Of a stretch of DNA of 64,000 nucleotides, positions 50,501 through 61,010 are shown one piece after another (the stretch's first letter is position 1; each line of letters begins with the position of its first letter). This DNA is from Limnoperna fortunei (taxonomy: Eukaryota; Mollusca; Bivalvia; Mytilida; Modiolidae): positions 64,037,522 through 64,101,521 of the forward strand of contig OX104117.1 of NCBI GenBank assembly GCA_944474755.1. The letters are read 5' to 3'. Below the pieces are notes generated by a model. That model did no database searches, was not told the origin of the DNA, and saw only the letters and a program-made list of their open reading frames with translations. The translations under genes and the position numbers were made by a program.

Positions 50501-50827
50501 TTGCACTGTTTTTTTTATATCTGCTCTGAACATTTTGTCATCAAACAATAAGTAAAGCGACTGTACACATGTTGTTTGTATGTTTCATTTGTCATTAATG
50601 TTCAATAAAGTGTCATTTCTTAAAAAAATATTAAAATATATAAAATCTTAAATGAATCTCTGGAAAAAAATAGGGTGTTGCTTAACTTATGGCGAGGTGT
50701 ATAATAATATTGAAAATAATAGCTACATGTAATGTTAAAATATCTTCTTACCTTAACATATATTTTTAAAAATTAAAATATAGTTTTTTTTTATTTACCA
50801 CTGACTTTGGTCAAAAGAACAATATTA

Positions 50828-50958
50828 TGCTGAAATGGCAGACAGACAGACAGACAGAACTTTTATTTTAAGTCGGATATATAAAATTACAAACATAAGC
50901 TCTGTAGAGCTTATATGCCGACTATACAATAACATAAATATCACATATAAAACAGAAC
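50828..50958 (-). repeat. Probable 3'-end fragment of a LINE
   Basis: On the minus strand this reads TATGTTCTG... through a small hairpin (AAGCTCTACAGAGCTT) to AAAATAAAAGTTCTGTCTGT, ending in (CTGT)n. The layout (hairpin, then T-rich block, then short-unit tail) resembles the end of the LINE at 53255, so a 5'-truncated LINE copy is likely. Confidence 0.45.
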
Positions 50959-50964
50959 ATACAG

Positions 50965-51827
50965 CAGGGGTCGCGTTGGGCTTCGCCAATGTCGCCAATT
51001 GCGATTTTTTTTTTCATTTGGCGACAAAATATTGCGTCTGGCGATTTTTTTGGTGCCAAGGTTTTATAGTGTTAAACGATGCATGCACGTTTTAAATTTA
51101 TCTGTAATCGGCGATTGCATCATTAAAGATCCTTTGTTGGCTTCTATGGTCGTAAATACACGTGTATTGTGTAGTATCCAGTGACATGTGTGTTATTTGG
51201 AGTTATTAAACGGAAATCGGCAATAAATGAATCAACAAAGTTGTCTGATGAAAAGCAGCTTTACCTGCATCACATTGAGTAGACGTGTAATAAAACAATT
51301 GATGCTGTTAATTAATTTATAAAAATAACAAAACAAACATATTTGTGTAGTAATATTTTTTTATAATGTAATTAATAAAATACAGGTATGAAAACTGTCG
51401 TCGTTTTCGAGTGATTTCCGAACCGAATGTCCGTCTTAATTTCTTAATTAGAAAACTCTTACACATGCGTAGTTTTATTTTCAGTATTTCCGGTTTTAAG
51501 TTCATTCACGGGAATAGATGTGTCTAATAAATTACTGTAAAATTTAGGTTTTCTGCCAACAAGAAATCACTCACCCATCTTTTTCATGATTAAATACAAT
51601 TAGTGTACGGGCTGCTCGAGACCAAACTTTTGAAAAATTTAATTAAGAGTCCGGCAAACTTGGACTTCGTCCGACGTTACAGAATATGTCACACATACTA
51701 CATAGTGTTAAACAATTTCGCCATGTCATATAGTAATCTAGCGATTTCTAATATGGCGACACTTTTACAGTTGGCGATTTTTTTGGCGCCAGCTTTTTAC
51801 TTAATTTAGAAGCCAGAGCAGCCCCTG
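50965..51827. mobile_element. hAT-like non-autonomous element
   Basis: Termini are CAGGGGTCGCG and its inverse CAGCCCCTG (CAGGGGCTG when read from the right). CAGGGG is the classic hAT end. ATACAG flanks both sides exactly (50959-50964, 51828-51833), shorter than the usual 8 bp. Internal sequence has repeated GGCGATTTTTTTGG[CT]GCCA and TAGTGTTAAAC[GA]A modules near both ends, and no transposase. Confidence 0.6.
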
Positions 51828-51879
51828 ATACAGGCATACAGGTATTCACTAATACACTTCATAATTATCATATTACACT

Positions 51880-51965
51880 GTCCCATATGGTACGAAATAG
51901 TTTTATGGTACGATTTGGATCGTACGATTTGATTATCATGATTATGGTACGAAATGACTGGTTAC
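51880..51965. repeat. Inverted TCGTACCAT-type repeats
   Basis: ATGGTACGAAATAG, ATGGTACGATTTGGATCGTA and ATGGTACGAAATGACTGG mirror the copies at 47195-47400. GGTACGAAATGACTGGTTA is nearly the complement of the left AGTCATTTTGTACCATAACC. Confidence 0.6.
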
Positions 51966-52202
51966 CTTAAACTATTCTATAAATATTTTTTTGGAACGTA
52001 CCTGAACTTAAAAAAAAAACATATACATGAACAATACATGTACTCTGGTTTCAGGCCCCCATTAAAAGCCTGTTATACCTGACAACTTACACGATTTAGG
52101 TGTCGGATAGGCCAAAGATTACATATCAAGTTAATCAAGTAAAAACAAAATGCAATTAACTGTTCACGTAATTAACTCCCTTTACAATTTTTTTAATCAA
52201 TG

Positions 52203-52620
52203 ACCAGGCTCGGAATGGAACTATATTTCCGTCATTTTTATGGCTATTGGTAATTTGCGGAACGGAACGGAACAAGCATTGAGGTACCAATTAGGGTATT
52301 CAAAAATCACGTTTATATATTAACCATTACGAGTTTAAAAGATTCACAAGTGTTATTTCTTTATATTTAAGCGATTGCTAACCTGTTCACTATAGACGTT
52401 TTTTTGGTATTGTACCTTTCAACAGGTGCAGCAACATAAGTGATTAATAAAGATACGTTGCAAGTTATTTTACGCTAGAAAATATCAGATAATTGACAAA
52501 AACAGTAAATTTTAACGAAAAAACTAACTTAACTGACAGTTTAATAAATATCGAAAGCCATAGGACAGTATTAAATTCAGTAAGTTTCCGTCAATATCAA
52601 TCTTATTAAAATTATATCTT
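52203..52620 (+). repeat. Composite dispersed repeat, intact copy
   Basis: Contains GCGGAACGGAACGGAACAAG, ACCTTTCAACAGGTGCAGCA, AAGATACGTTGCAAGTTATT and TAAGTTTCCGTCAATATC. The same order of blocks occurs in the interrupted copy to the right. It ends in a MITE-family arm (CAATCTTATTAAAATTATAT, from 52598). Confidence 0.65.
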
Positions 52621-52753
52621 TCACCTGCTCCCCCTTTTTGTTATGTGGCTACGCAGCGGCGACAATAAGAAAATGTAAAGAGCAATTGAAATATTTTAAA
52701 ACATGTAAATAACATATGGACACAACCGGCCTTTCATAATTGTCACAAAATAT

Positions 52754-52833
52754 GCGGTTCCGTTCCGTTCCGTTAATTACCGTTACCTATATACCTATAT
52801 AGCTAACGGTAATTAACGGAACGGAACGGAACA
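52754..52833. repeat. Palindrome with (TTCCG)n/(CGGAA)n ends
   Basis: GTTCCGTTCCGTTCCGTTAA continuing through TTACCGTTACCTATATA is mirrored by TATATAGCTAACGGTAATTA and ends (ACGGA)n. The arms are ~36 bp with almost no loop. Related (CGGAA)n tracts lie at 52255-52275 and a degenerate one near 53120. Confidence 0.8.
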
Positions 52834-53254
52834 ATGATATTTTTACAACATTTCATACTGTATTTACGGAGATTAAGGTTCTTTTCATTAAGCAGATGTT
52901 TATTTTAAGGCTTGTGGTGTGGGGTCCACATTAAACTATATAAATGCATTCTCCTCATTTTTTGCAACAGTGTGCTATTGAAAATTACATGCGGGTTCTC
53001 AACAGCTCTATATGCAAGGGCTCAACATTAATACTTTAATAACTTTATAAAAAAAATATGTTGTTTTGATCCGATTTGATAATAACCGTTACTTATATTG
53101 GTATTTGTATATAACGTAACGGAATGAAACTTTTTTTAAAATGACAAATCGTGATATACATACATACTACACAGCGATTTTTAAAAAAAAATTGTGTAGC
53201 GGTACCAGATTTTGTGTATTACCTTTGAACATAGGCACACAGCAACATTGAATA
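52834..53254 (+). repeat. Composite dispersed repeat, interrupted copy, left part
   Basis: Ends GAACATAGGCACACAGCAAC then ATTGAATA, where the LINE begins. Its sequence continues at 57371 beyond the LINE. Confidence 0.6.
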
Positions 53255-53488
53255 GAATAAGAATAAGAATAAGAATAATTTTATTGACCAGTGACTGGGC
53301 CCATTTCTGGGCAAATGTTACATTGGTTTATAACAATATACATAAAACAGTTACAAAAACATTACAACGATAATGATTTCTTTGATTTGCTGTCACAGAA
53401 TCAGAGCCTGTACAAAAACTTATAAATATTAATATGTAAAATATAAAACATTCATAACAATTATGTTGGTATTTCCCTCGGCAGTTGA

Positions 53489-54826
53489 TCAGTTTTGTCT
53501 TAATTCAAACCCTTTAATTATGAATTTACCCAAGTTTTTTAATATAAACAAATTTTCATTGCTAGTTAACCATATAAATTTATCATCATTGGAGAGATTA
53601 ATAAAATTTGGGCACAGTGCGGAAATGTCTTTAAATAAAATATCCCTCTGCTCTTTATATTTTGGACATTCAATTAGAAAATGAGTTTCATCCTCTACTT
53701 TATCTAATGAACAATTTAAGCACTTTCTTTCAGACCTCTCTGTTTTATTTTTATCATATCTTTTTCTTTCGATTTGAAGATCATGAGCACTAATTCTAAG
53801 TTTACATATTGTGCGTCTAATGTTAAAATTTTCAATCAAAAGGTAGGTCTCAAAACAGTAGTTTACCTTAAATTTAAAATATGTATCCAATTTACTTTGT
53901 GAGATGGATGATCTTTTCTTGTTCCAAAAATTGATGTAACTATCACAAAGTTTTTTTTTAACATTGTTAATTAGAGTGGTATATTCAACATCATGTGACT
54001 GTATGCCTAATTTCTCTAGAATATAAACAATAGTGCTATACCAACAATCAGTGTGATTTTGATACATGGTTTTGTTACATATATATGCATCATATAGTAG
54101 TCCCTCATTCAGTTTTTCAAGTCTAAACCAATATTTGATTAAAGTTATAACTATAGAAAAGAACAGAGGATATCTTCCAACCTCAGCCATTACAGCTAAG
54201 TTTGTGGCTTTTTTGTTTACCCCAAGAGTGTATTTTAAATATTTTATATGGGATCTGTCTAAATAATTATTCAAATAGTTCAACTGCAGAAGGAAATCAC
54301 CTTCTCTGCTACATGCAACAGTGTTGGTTTTGAACATACCAGTAACCTCACTACCATACATACTAATAGGTTTTATGGTGTGGTCATACAAATGGAGAGA
54401 TGTCAAGACACTTGGATTACTTGAGGATAATGATCTTTGAAGTTTAAAAATGGCCTTAAGTGATTTTTTGTAAAGTTCTTCCTTTGCAACATTAAAAAGG
54501 CCACTGGCAGAAAAGGGTATACCAAGATATTTGTAGGTATTGACACATTCAATTTCATCTTTATTAAGAAGAAACCTTTCTTTGATATGTTTGCCACTTT
54601 TGTTAAATATAAGAATTTTTGTTTTACTTAAATTAACTTCCATACACCATTGTGTACAGAAATATGACAATTGATCCAATCTTGATTGAAGACCTTTTTT
54701 AGAATTTGATAAAATAACAATGTCATCTGCATACATCAGACAGTCACATCTTCTATTATTAACATTTACAGCATCTTGGCAGTTTTCAAATAGCACTGGT
54801 AAATCATTTATAAACATTTTAAACAA
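53489..54826 (-). pseudogene. LINE ORF, 3' part: reverse transcriptase C-half and zinc-knuckle end
   Basis: The frame continues after the break: LMYADDIVILSNS carries the catalytic Asp pair, then TQWCMEVNLSKTKILIFNKS and KYLGIPFSASG (thumb region). Near the end, CLNCSLDKVEDETHFLIEC is a Cys/His knuckle (C-x2-C-x10-H-x4-C by eye) as in many LINE ORF2 proteins. The coding strand ends at 53489. The first Met of this frame is internal to the original protein, not a real start. Confidence 0.85.
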
Positions 54827-54858
54827 ATTAGGGCTCAGAGCATCACCCTGTCTGACTC

Positions 54859-57000
54859 CTATATTAGAGATGAACTTGGCGTCAGAATACCGTCAATTTT
54901 AACACAAAGCTCTGATTTTGAGTACATATCTTTCAAAATTGAATAGAATTTCCCAGAAATGTTATTTTTAAGTAATTTAAATTGAATACCAGCATGTACA
55001 ACCTTATCAAATGCTTTACGGAAGTCAACAAAACATGCATAAAGTTTATCACCTTTGCAATTTGTATATTTGTCAATAATGGTTTTTAAAACAAACATGT
55101 GGTCTGATGTCCTGCTTTTACTGCAGAATCCAATTTGTGATGGATGAATAATATTGTTTGCTTCAAGGTATTTATCCAGTCTTTTATTTAAAATAGAATT
55201 AAACACTTTTCCAATGCAAGTATTGATAGCTATGCCCCTGTAATTTTCAGGTTTCTTTGGATCGTCCGACTTGTAAATGGGACAGATGTATGCAGTGGAC
55301 CATTTGGCAGGGTAATACCCTGAGGAGAATATTAGATTGAATAATTTATTAAGTATTGGAGTCAAAATACTACCTCCACATTTTAAAATTTCATTTGGCA
55401 ACCCATCCAGGCCAGCAGCCTTTCCTGTTTTAAGGCTTTTAATACATTGTAAAATTTCCTTATCATCAATTCTATAATCAAGTTCACAGAAGGTTTGGGT
55501 TTTCTCTAATGTACTGACCATTGAGCGAATTTCTTCTAGTCTTGATGAAAACTTATCAGGGGTCTGATTCAATGAGTTAAAATACCTGTACCAAACATTT
55601 GTATCAATGGCACATTCCGGTTTATCTGAATAAGTGTCTTCTTTTAATGATTTAACTAAAGCCCAATATTCTTTAGGGTTATTTGTCATTAGATGGTCCA
55701 ATCTGTCAAGTATCTTTTGTTTAAACTCTCTTTTTTTTATTTTTCTTAGTTTATTGTATTCTCTATAGCATTTGAAATATGAACCTTTTATAATTGGATC
55801 CTGTGGAAATTTTGAGAGTAATTTACCTTTATCAATTAAAACCTTTCTCTTTTTTTGTAGATCATTATCAAAAAAATTCTTATTCTTTTTCTTCCTTTTT
55901 GAAACTTTAAATGGAAGTACCTTTTTTGCTGCATTTTCAATTATAAACTGACATTTATGAACAGCATTTTCAATGCTGGTAGAAGATGTGTTAAAATCTG
56001 ATTCTAAAAATTCTTTCATATCATTTATTGTTTCTTGACAATTCAAAGCGTTAAGTAACATCTCTTCAGATGTTGAAGACCATCTATATTTACCAGGAAA
56101 AACAATATCTGAGTTCTTCGTGACATTATCTTTGGAGTAACATGCTAATATACGGAAATCTAGTTTACAGTGACAGTCAGACAAAGTTGATAGAAAGTCA
56201 GATACATGGAATGAAAGTGTATTAGCGAGTAAATCTTCTGACATAATTACATAGTCAACAACACTAGACCCTGTTTGCTTAATACATGTATATTTTCCAC
56301 ATGAATCGCCCCACATTCTACCATTTAAAATTCTTAAATTTGTAGCTATACAAAGTTCTAATAACTGTTTACCCCTTGTATCTGTTTTTGAATCTTGACT
56401 TAATCTCTTATTTTGAACATCATCATTGTGATAATCATTATATAAGGGTACATGAATGTCATAAAAATCATTTTCTATATAATCAGGCTCTGATCCTGTT
56501 CTAGCATTCAGATCTCCACACAATATGATGTGACCCTTGTTAGTATATTTTATAATATCTTTTTCTATTAATTCAAGAATATCTTCGTCCGATTGATTAG
56601 TGTAAAAAGAATTTGGTGGTATGATGTAAGCCAAACATAAGAAGATATCTTTTTTCAAATTAAAAAATGAACTATCTAACTTTAGCCATTGGAAATCTTT
56701 ACTATTGTTTTGGAGTATTTTGACACCATTACATATTTCTTTTCTGATAAAAATACCAAGACCACCATAAAATCTGCCATTTTTTGACTTTTGTCTACAT
56801 ACTGGAAAATATTTATATCCATTAATATCAATATGAGTGTCATAGCCAACATGAGTTTCTGTTAATAAAATAATGTCATGTTTTGTAACCTCTTCTAAAA
56901 AAATGTTATCATTTGTTTTATCATTATTTTTTGACTTAAGGCCACCCACATTCCATACGCAAACTGATAAATCTTGTACTGACTTAATTTTCTTTTTCAT
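54859..57000 (-). pseudogene. LINE ORF, 5' part: AP-endonuclease and reverse transcriptase N-half
   Basis: 713 codons from ATG at 57000. The endonuclease region (about residues 10-290) has VWNVGGL, LLTETHVG, ILCGDLNARTG, SVVDYVIMS and LSDCHCKLDF, which match the catalytic series of APE-type LINE nucleases that nick target DNA. A basic linker follows (KRKKKNKNFF, KRKVLIDKGK). The RT region begins near residue 510 (LKTGKAAGLDGLPNEILK) and includes YRGIAINTCIGKVFN, IGFCSKSRTSDHMFVLKT and YACFVDFRKAFDKV with the first catalytic Asp. The frame ends at TAG just after KIDGILTP. The sequence GVRQGDALSP lies directly beyond in another frame, so a single small indel near 54880-54895 breaks an otherwise intact ORF. 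Confidence 0.85.
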
Positions 57001-57370
57001 TCTTCACAGTCTAACAAAATTATTCTTAAAACAATCTATTAAGTTCTACAAAGTTAACTCTGAACTTTATATAATAATTTCAACTCAGTATTATACAATG
57101 GACAGCAAATGGTAATCAATTTAGTAATTGTGAGTTAGATTTTTTTCTAAAAAAGATATGATAATAAGTACAAAGTTGAAGCTAAAAACATGCAAGATAC
57201 CAAAATTGTTTTTCTTTACACATTTTTGTATATCTGATTTATATCATATGTATTTTTAATCAGAAATAATAATAAAAAGAGAAAAAGAAAAAATGAATAA
57301 TAACCTTACAATTAATAATGCTTGTTACTACAAGTGCAAAGAGGTACTATATTAATAATATTATATTATA

Positions 57371-57600
57371 TGAATATTAATAATAGATCCGTTGCAAGTT
57401 AACGCCAGAAAATATCAGATAATTGAAAAAAGAATGGATCTTTTAGAGAAAAAATGAGTAAACTGACAGGTCAATTTAAATCGAAAACCCATTCAACAGT
57501 ATTAATTTCACTAAGTTTCCGTCAATATTAATCTAATTAAAATTATATGGCTATTTATTTCGTTATTTTATCCATCGCTTTCGCTCGCCATAAAATAATG
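57371..57600 (+). repeat. Composite dispersed repeat, interrupted copy, right part
   Basis: Resumes with TTAATAATAGATCCGTTGCA and AGAAAATATCAGATAATTGA, matching 52440-52510. It then gives TAAGTTTCCGTCAATATTAA and a MITE-family arm (TAATCTAATTAAAATTATAT from 57529). From ~57550 it departs into TCCATCGCTTTCGCTCGCC. Confidence 0.65.
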
Positions 57601-58405
57601 CGACCTAAATGGCCATCCCGTAGTAAAACATTGATAAACCACAGCATCAGTGAATTATTTCTTAATTGTGTGATATCGAGGTGAGATTTGTTATTAATTC
57701 AACGACATGGAAAATGTTAACTAGTGTTTTATTTATGAAAAACATGAACTGTTGATGTAAAAACAATTTTCTCGTTATTATACTTATTAAGTAATTAAGT
57801 CGTATACAATCCAATGATAAAAATACATACTTTATTTATGACGACGGTTTTTTTTTAAATACTAAACGAGAGACATGCAACATTTTTCTAGCTCAGCGGT
57901 AGGTAAAGTGAATGTAGTTTTGACTGATATTTGTGCTGAAATAACGTTACCCTCTTAAATGATAATATCTGTTTAAGGACAGTCTTTAACAGTACATAAA
58001 ATATAAAGTAGTTTGCGTTTTTAACATTGGTTAAACTCAGTGCTGCATTAAGTGCAGACTACACACAATCTGTTTAATTTAAGAGGCTAATATATAACTC
58101 TGAAGAGGAATTTGAGGCAGCTGGACTGATTTGGCATAGGGAGCACAATAAGGACAAATCTGAACATAGAACTGGTAAAACAATAATCACCTAACAGAGA
58201 TCTTGTCCAACTCAAGCCTAAGTAACATTTAGAAAATTGGCATGTCAGAATGTATAATATTGCTATAGATACTACCAAAAGTAATTTAAGTCAGCTATTA
58301 AAGGGAGTCCAACATAGACACATTTGAATATTGAACTGGTAGAATATCACCTACACGTGAATCGGCGCTTTTCAAGACAATCACTTCAGCCACTTTCAAA
58401 TTTCA
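57601..58405. other. AT-rich stretch without a recognised gene
   Basis: Only short frames, with no motif or splice pattern I recognise. Confidence 0.4.
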
Positions 58406-58408
58406 TTT

Positions 58409-58620
58409 TGCGGGTTCGATTCTCACTGCAGGCAGGGTGTACTCGACTCCAATCTTAATTGACAAGGATTGCCAGTTTTCCTACCGCAGGTCGGGGGTTT
58501 TCTCCGGGTACTCCGGCTTCCTCCCCCAATAAAAACTGGACGCCATGATATAGCTGAAAAATTGCTGAAAGTGGCGTTAAACACCATCAAACAAACAAAC
58601 AAACAAACAAACAAACAATC
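58409..58620 (+). repeat. tRNA-derived SINE, truncated within the tRNA-like head
   Basis: Starts at the B box (GCGGGTTCGATTCTCACTGC), has the whole body including ACTGGACGCCATGATATAGC and GTGGCGTTAAACACCATC, and ends in a long (AAAC)n tail. Very close to the 41961 copy, so it is comparatively young. Confidence 0.85.
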
Positions 58621-58689
58621 AAATTTCATTAAACCTGGCCTGATAGTGCATACGCATATGACTTCTATTATCTATATGGCACAATATTT

Positions 58690-59260
58690 ATACCCCGCTT
58701 GACAGAGTCGGGGTATATAGTGGCCCTCATGTCCGTCCGTCTATCCGGTCGTCCGTCCAAATTTGGTTTCCGGATGGTAAGTCAAACAGCTTGCATCCGA
58801 TTTGAATGTAACTTGAGGTTATTGTTACATACATGTTGGAAAGAAGCCTATCGATTTTGGGGGAAATCCATCAATTTCAAGGTCACATTTGTCAAAAAAT
58901 GTTAGAAAGTTTTACAAAAAAGTCATTTCCAGACAATGACTAAAAAAAAAGGGTGCATTTGATTTCCACGAAACTTTTGGATATTATTACACATGTCAGT
59001 TAGGTAAAAATACGATCGCTGCTAGAGAATTCCACCAATGGTCAAGGTCAATAGTCGATTTTGGAGACATCCATCTATTTCAAGGTCACATTTGTCAAAA
59101 AATGTTAGAAATTTTTACAAGAAAGCCATTTCCAGAAAACAAATAAAAAAGGGTGCATTTGATTTCCATGAAACTTTTGGATATTATTACATGTCAGTTA
59201 AGTAAAAATACGATCTCTGCTAGAGAATTCAATCAATGGTCAAGGTTACCGGTCGACATA
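58690..59260. repeat. (GTCC)n-headed tandem repeat, ~190-bp unit, about 2.3 copies
   Basis: Opens with a hairpin TACCCCG...CGGGGTA (58691-58715), then GTCCGTCCGTCTATCCGGTC. Units share TTCAAGGTCACATTTGTCAA, GGGTGCATTTGATTTCCA and AATACGATC[GT]CTGCTAGAG. It has the same organisation as the arrays at 30805 and 39440 but inverted. Confidence 0.8.
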
Positions 59261-59299
59261 AACAGTTAGAAGAAATTTAAATAAAAGTATTCTGCAGAA

Positions 59300-60290
59300 T
59301 TTAAGAGGTGGGTCAGTGATTGCTAGATCTACTTTTTCTATAGTTAACCAAGGGATAACCTGACTGATTCAGGGAGATCATAAAAATATTATCTTTCGAA
59401 TAATAATTGAATTGACTTGAGTCATCCTACCTTCCCCACACAGAAACAAAATAGACGAGAGAAACTAAATGCATAAAACAAATAATTAATCCTGTACTTG
59501 TTTCCTTTTATCTCGAAATTTAATGTTTTGCAAACGCCTAAATATCGAACCTACTGCTAACTCCTTTCCCGTTCCTTCATATGATGCCGTGACGAGAAAA
59601 AAAAGCAAAACAGTGCACAACACATTCTTAATATAATTTGATGTGATCAGTATATACAGTCAGTTAAATAACCCATATTGTGTCTTTTATAAAGTTCTAG
59701 ATAAATAACTGATAGTGTGTACCTGTTTATGTTGTTTGTAAGATGGTTCCCCTATTCTATAAGCAAAATGTGTCGAGCTATCTTTGTTTTAATCGTTTAA
59801 CAGTTTGAACGTAAAAGAAAAGAAAAAAGTGCTGTGGAATGGTTTTTGTGTAGTTTCATATATCACATTTCCTCCTTGTATATTGTGAAATATTGATTTG
59901 ATTAAATATTGATTGTTGTATGACCTTATAGTTTATTTTGATGATAAACAAATCGACGATAGTACCTAATCAGAATTCTAATGCCCATTATTTTGGCGAC
60001 AAGATACAAGATATTTTATTAGCAAATCACTGCGCCCAATATTGAGCATAAAATCATCATCAGAGAAAAATATAAATATGTACAATACAATAAGGTTAAG
60101 GGAAATAAGTAAAACTTTAAACATTTGTATGATTGGTAAAATTATAATAAAAATAATAATCATAATAGTAATGCAAATAATGATAAAAGCAGTTGTGTAG
60201 ATTAAATTGGGTATTTAAACTAAAGGGGAAAGAAGAAAAAGAAACAGCAATTTCTCTTAGACCCATGACATATTTCTTGAGGAAACACAC
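59300..60290. other. AT-rich spacer without a recognised gene
   Basis: No supported exon or structured element. It separates the SINE/tandem block from the tail of the second LINE. Confidence 0.4.
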
Positions 60291-60296
60291 CGATCC

Positions 60297-60298
<2 letters not shown>

Positions 60299-60380
<82 letters not shown>

Positions 60381-60399
60381 TATAATAATAATAATAATT
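60299..60399. repeat. (ATA)n/(TAT)n microsatellite at the LINE tail
   Basis: About 33 nearly perfect trinucleotide units with one T-for-A change near the right end. On the minus strand it is (ATT)n and directly follows the 3' end of the second LINE, so it probably grew from the element's tail. The poly-Ile and poly-Tyr frames across it are meaningless. Confidence 0.9.
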
Positions 60400-60439
60400 C
60401 TCCATGGTTAAATATTTAATATTTGTTTTCTTATATTAT

Positions 60440-60993
60440 TAAAAGTTGATGTTATTTTAAACAATAATTTTATTAAATCTTCATCTTCTGCTGACATGAG
60501 CCAAATAAATTTATTTTTGTTTGAAAGACTTTCAAAATTCTTATATTTTTCGGATATGGAAACAAAAAAGTCTGTACGTTCATTTTCATAATTGTTACAT
60601 TGGGTAAAAAGTGTAATTCATCTTCTACAAGATTTAAATTACAAACTTTACATACACGGTCCTTAACTTCTAATCCTTTATGTCTACCTTTTTCAATGTT
60701 AAGGTCATGATCACTTATTCTTAATTTTGTTAATAATTGACGTTTTGATTTATTTCCAATAAAAAGATATTTTTCAATTTCAAATTTAGATTTAAAAAGT
60801 CTATAGGTTCTAAGTTTATTTCCTCCTTTTGATGTTCTTTCATCATTGTAAATGTTCTCTTTCCTAATAGAAATAAATTTTTCTGTAATAGCATTTTTAG
60901 TTCTTTTGAAAATATAATTAGCTTTGAAATGTGAATGATTGTTAAAAATATAATTTTAGGAATTAAAATATTTCTTTTATACTTCCTACCCAA
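60440..60993 (-). pseudogene. LINE 2 C-terminal fragment
   Basis: Two frames cover this end. The second contains a CKVCNLNLVEDELHF stretch matching the start of the zinc knuckle in the first element (CLNCSLDKVEDETHF), but the last Cys/His positions are lost. Confidence 0.6.
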
Positions 60994-61010
60994 GATTCTT
61001 TGTTATTATT

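Larger units (their letters stand above)
53255..57370 (-). mobile_element. Non-LTR retrotransposon (LINE), near full length
   Basis: The body runs from 57370 (5' end) to a (TTATTC)n 3' tail at 53255-53279. TGAATA occurs at both borders (53249-53254, 57371-57376), a plausible target-site duplication. Host-repeat sequence resumes in order on the far side, which fixes the borders well. It carries a ~370-nt 5' leader, a single long coding region with endonuclease, reverse transcriptase and C-terminal zinc-knuckle regions, and a ~230-nt 3' UTR. Clade was not determined; the EN-RT-CCHC-like layout in one frame fits the Jockey/CR1/L2 side of the LINE tree. Confidence 0.85.

Noticed and set aside
50835..51809. 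Short ORFs sharing LAIFL and FY segments
   Set aside because: They reflect the duplicated GGCGATTTTTTTGG module of the hAT-like element, not a protein family.
60193..60411. Poly-Ile and poly-Tyr ORFs
   Set aside because: Translation of the (ATA)n microsatellite.
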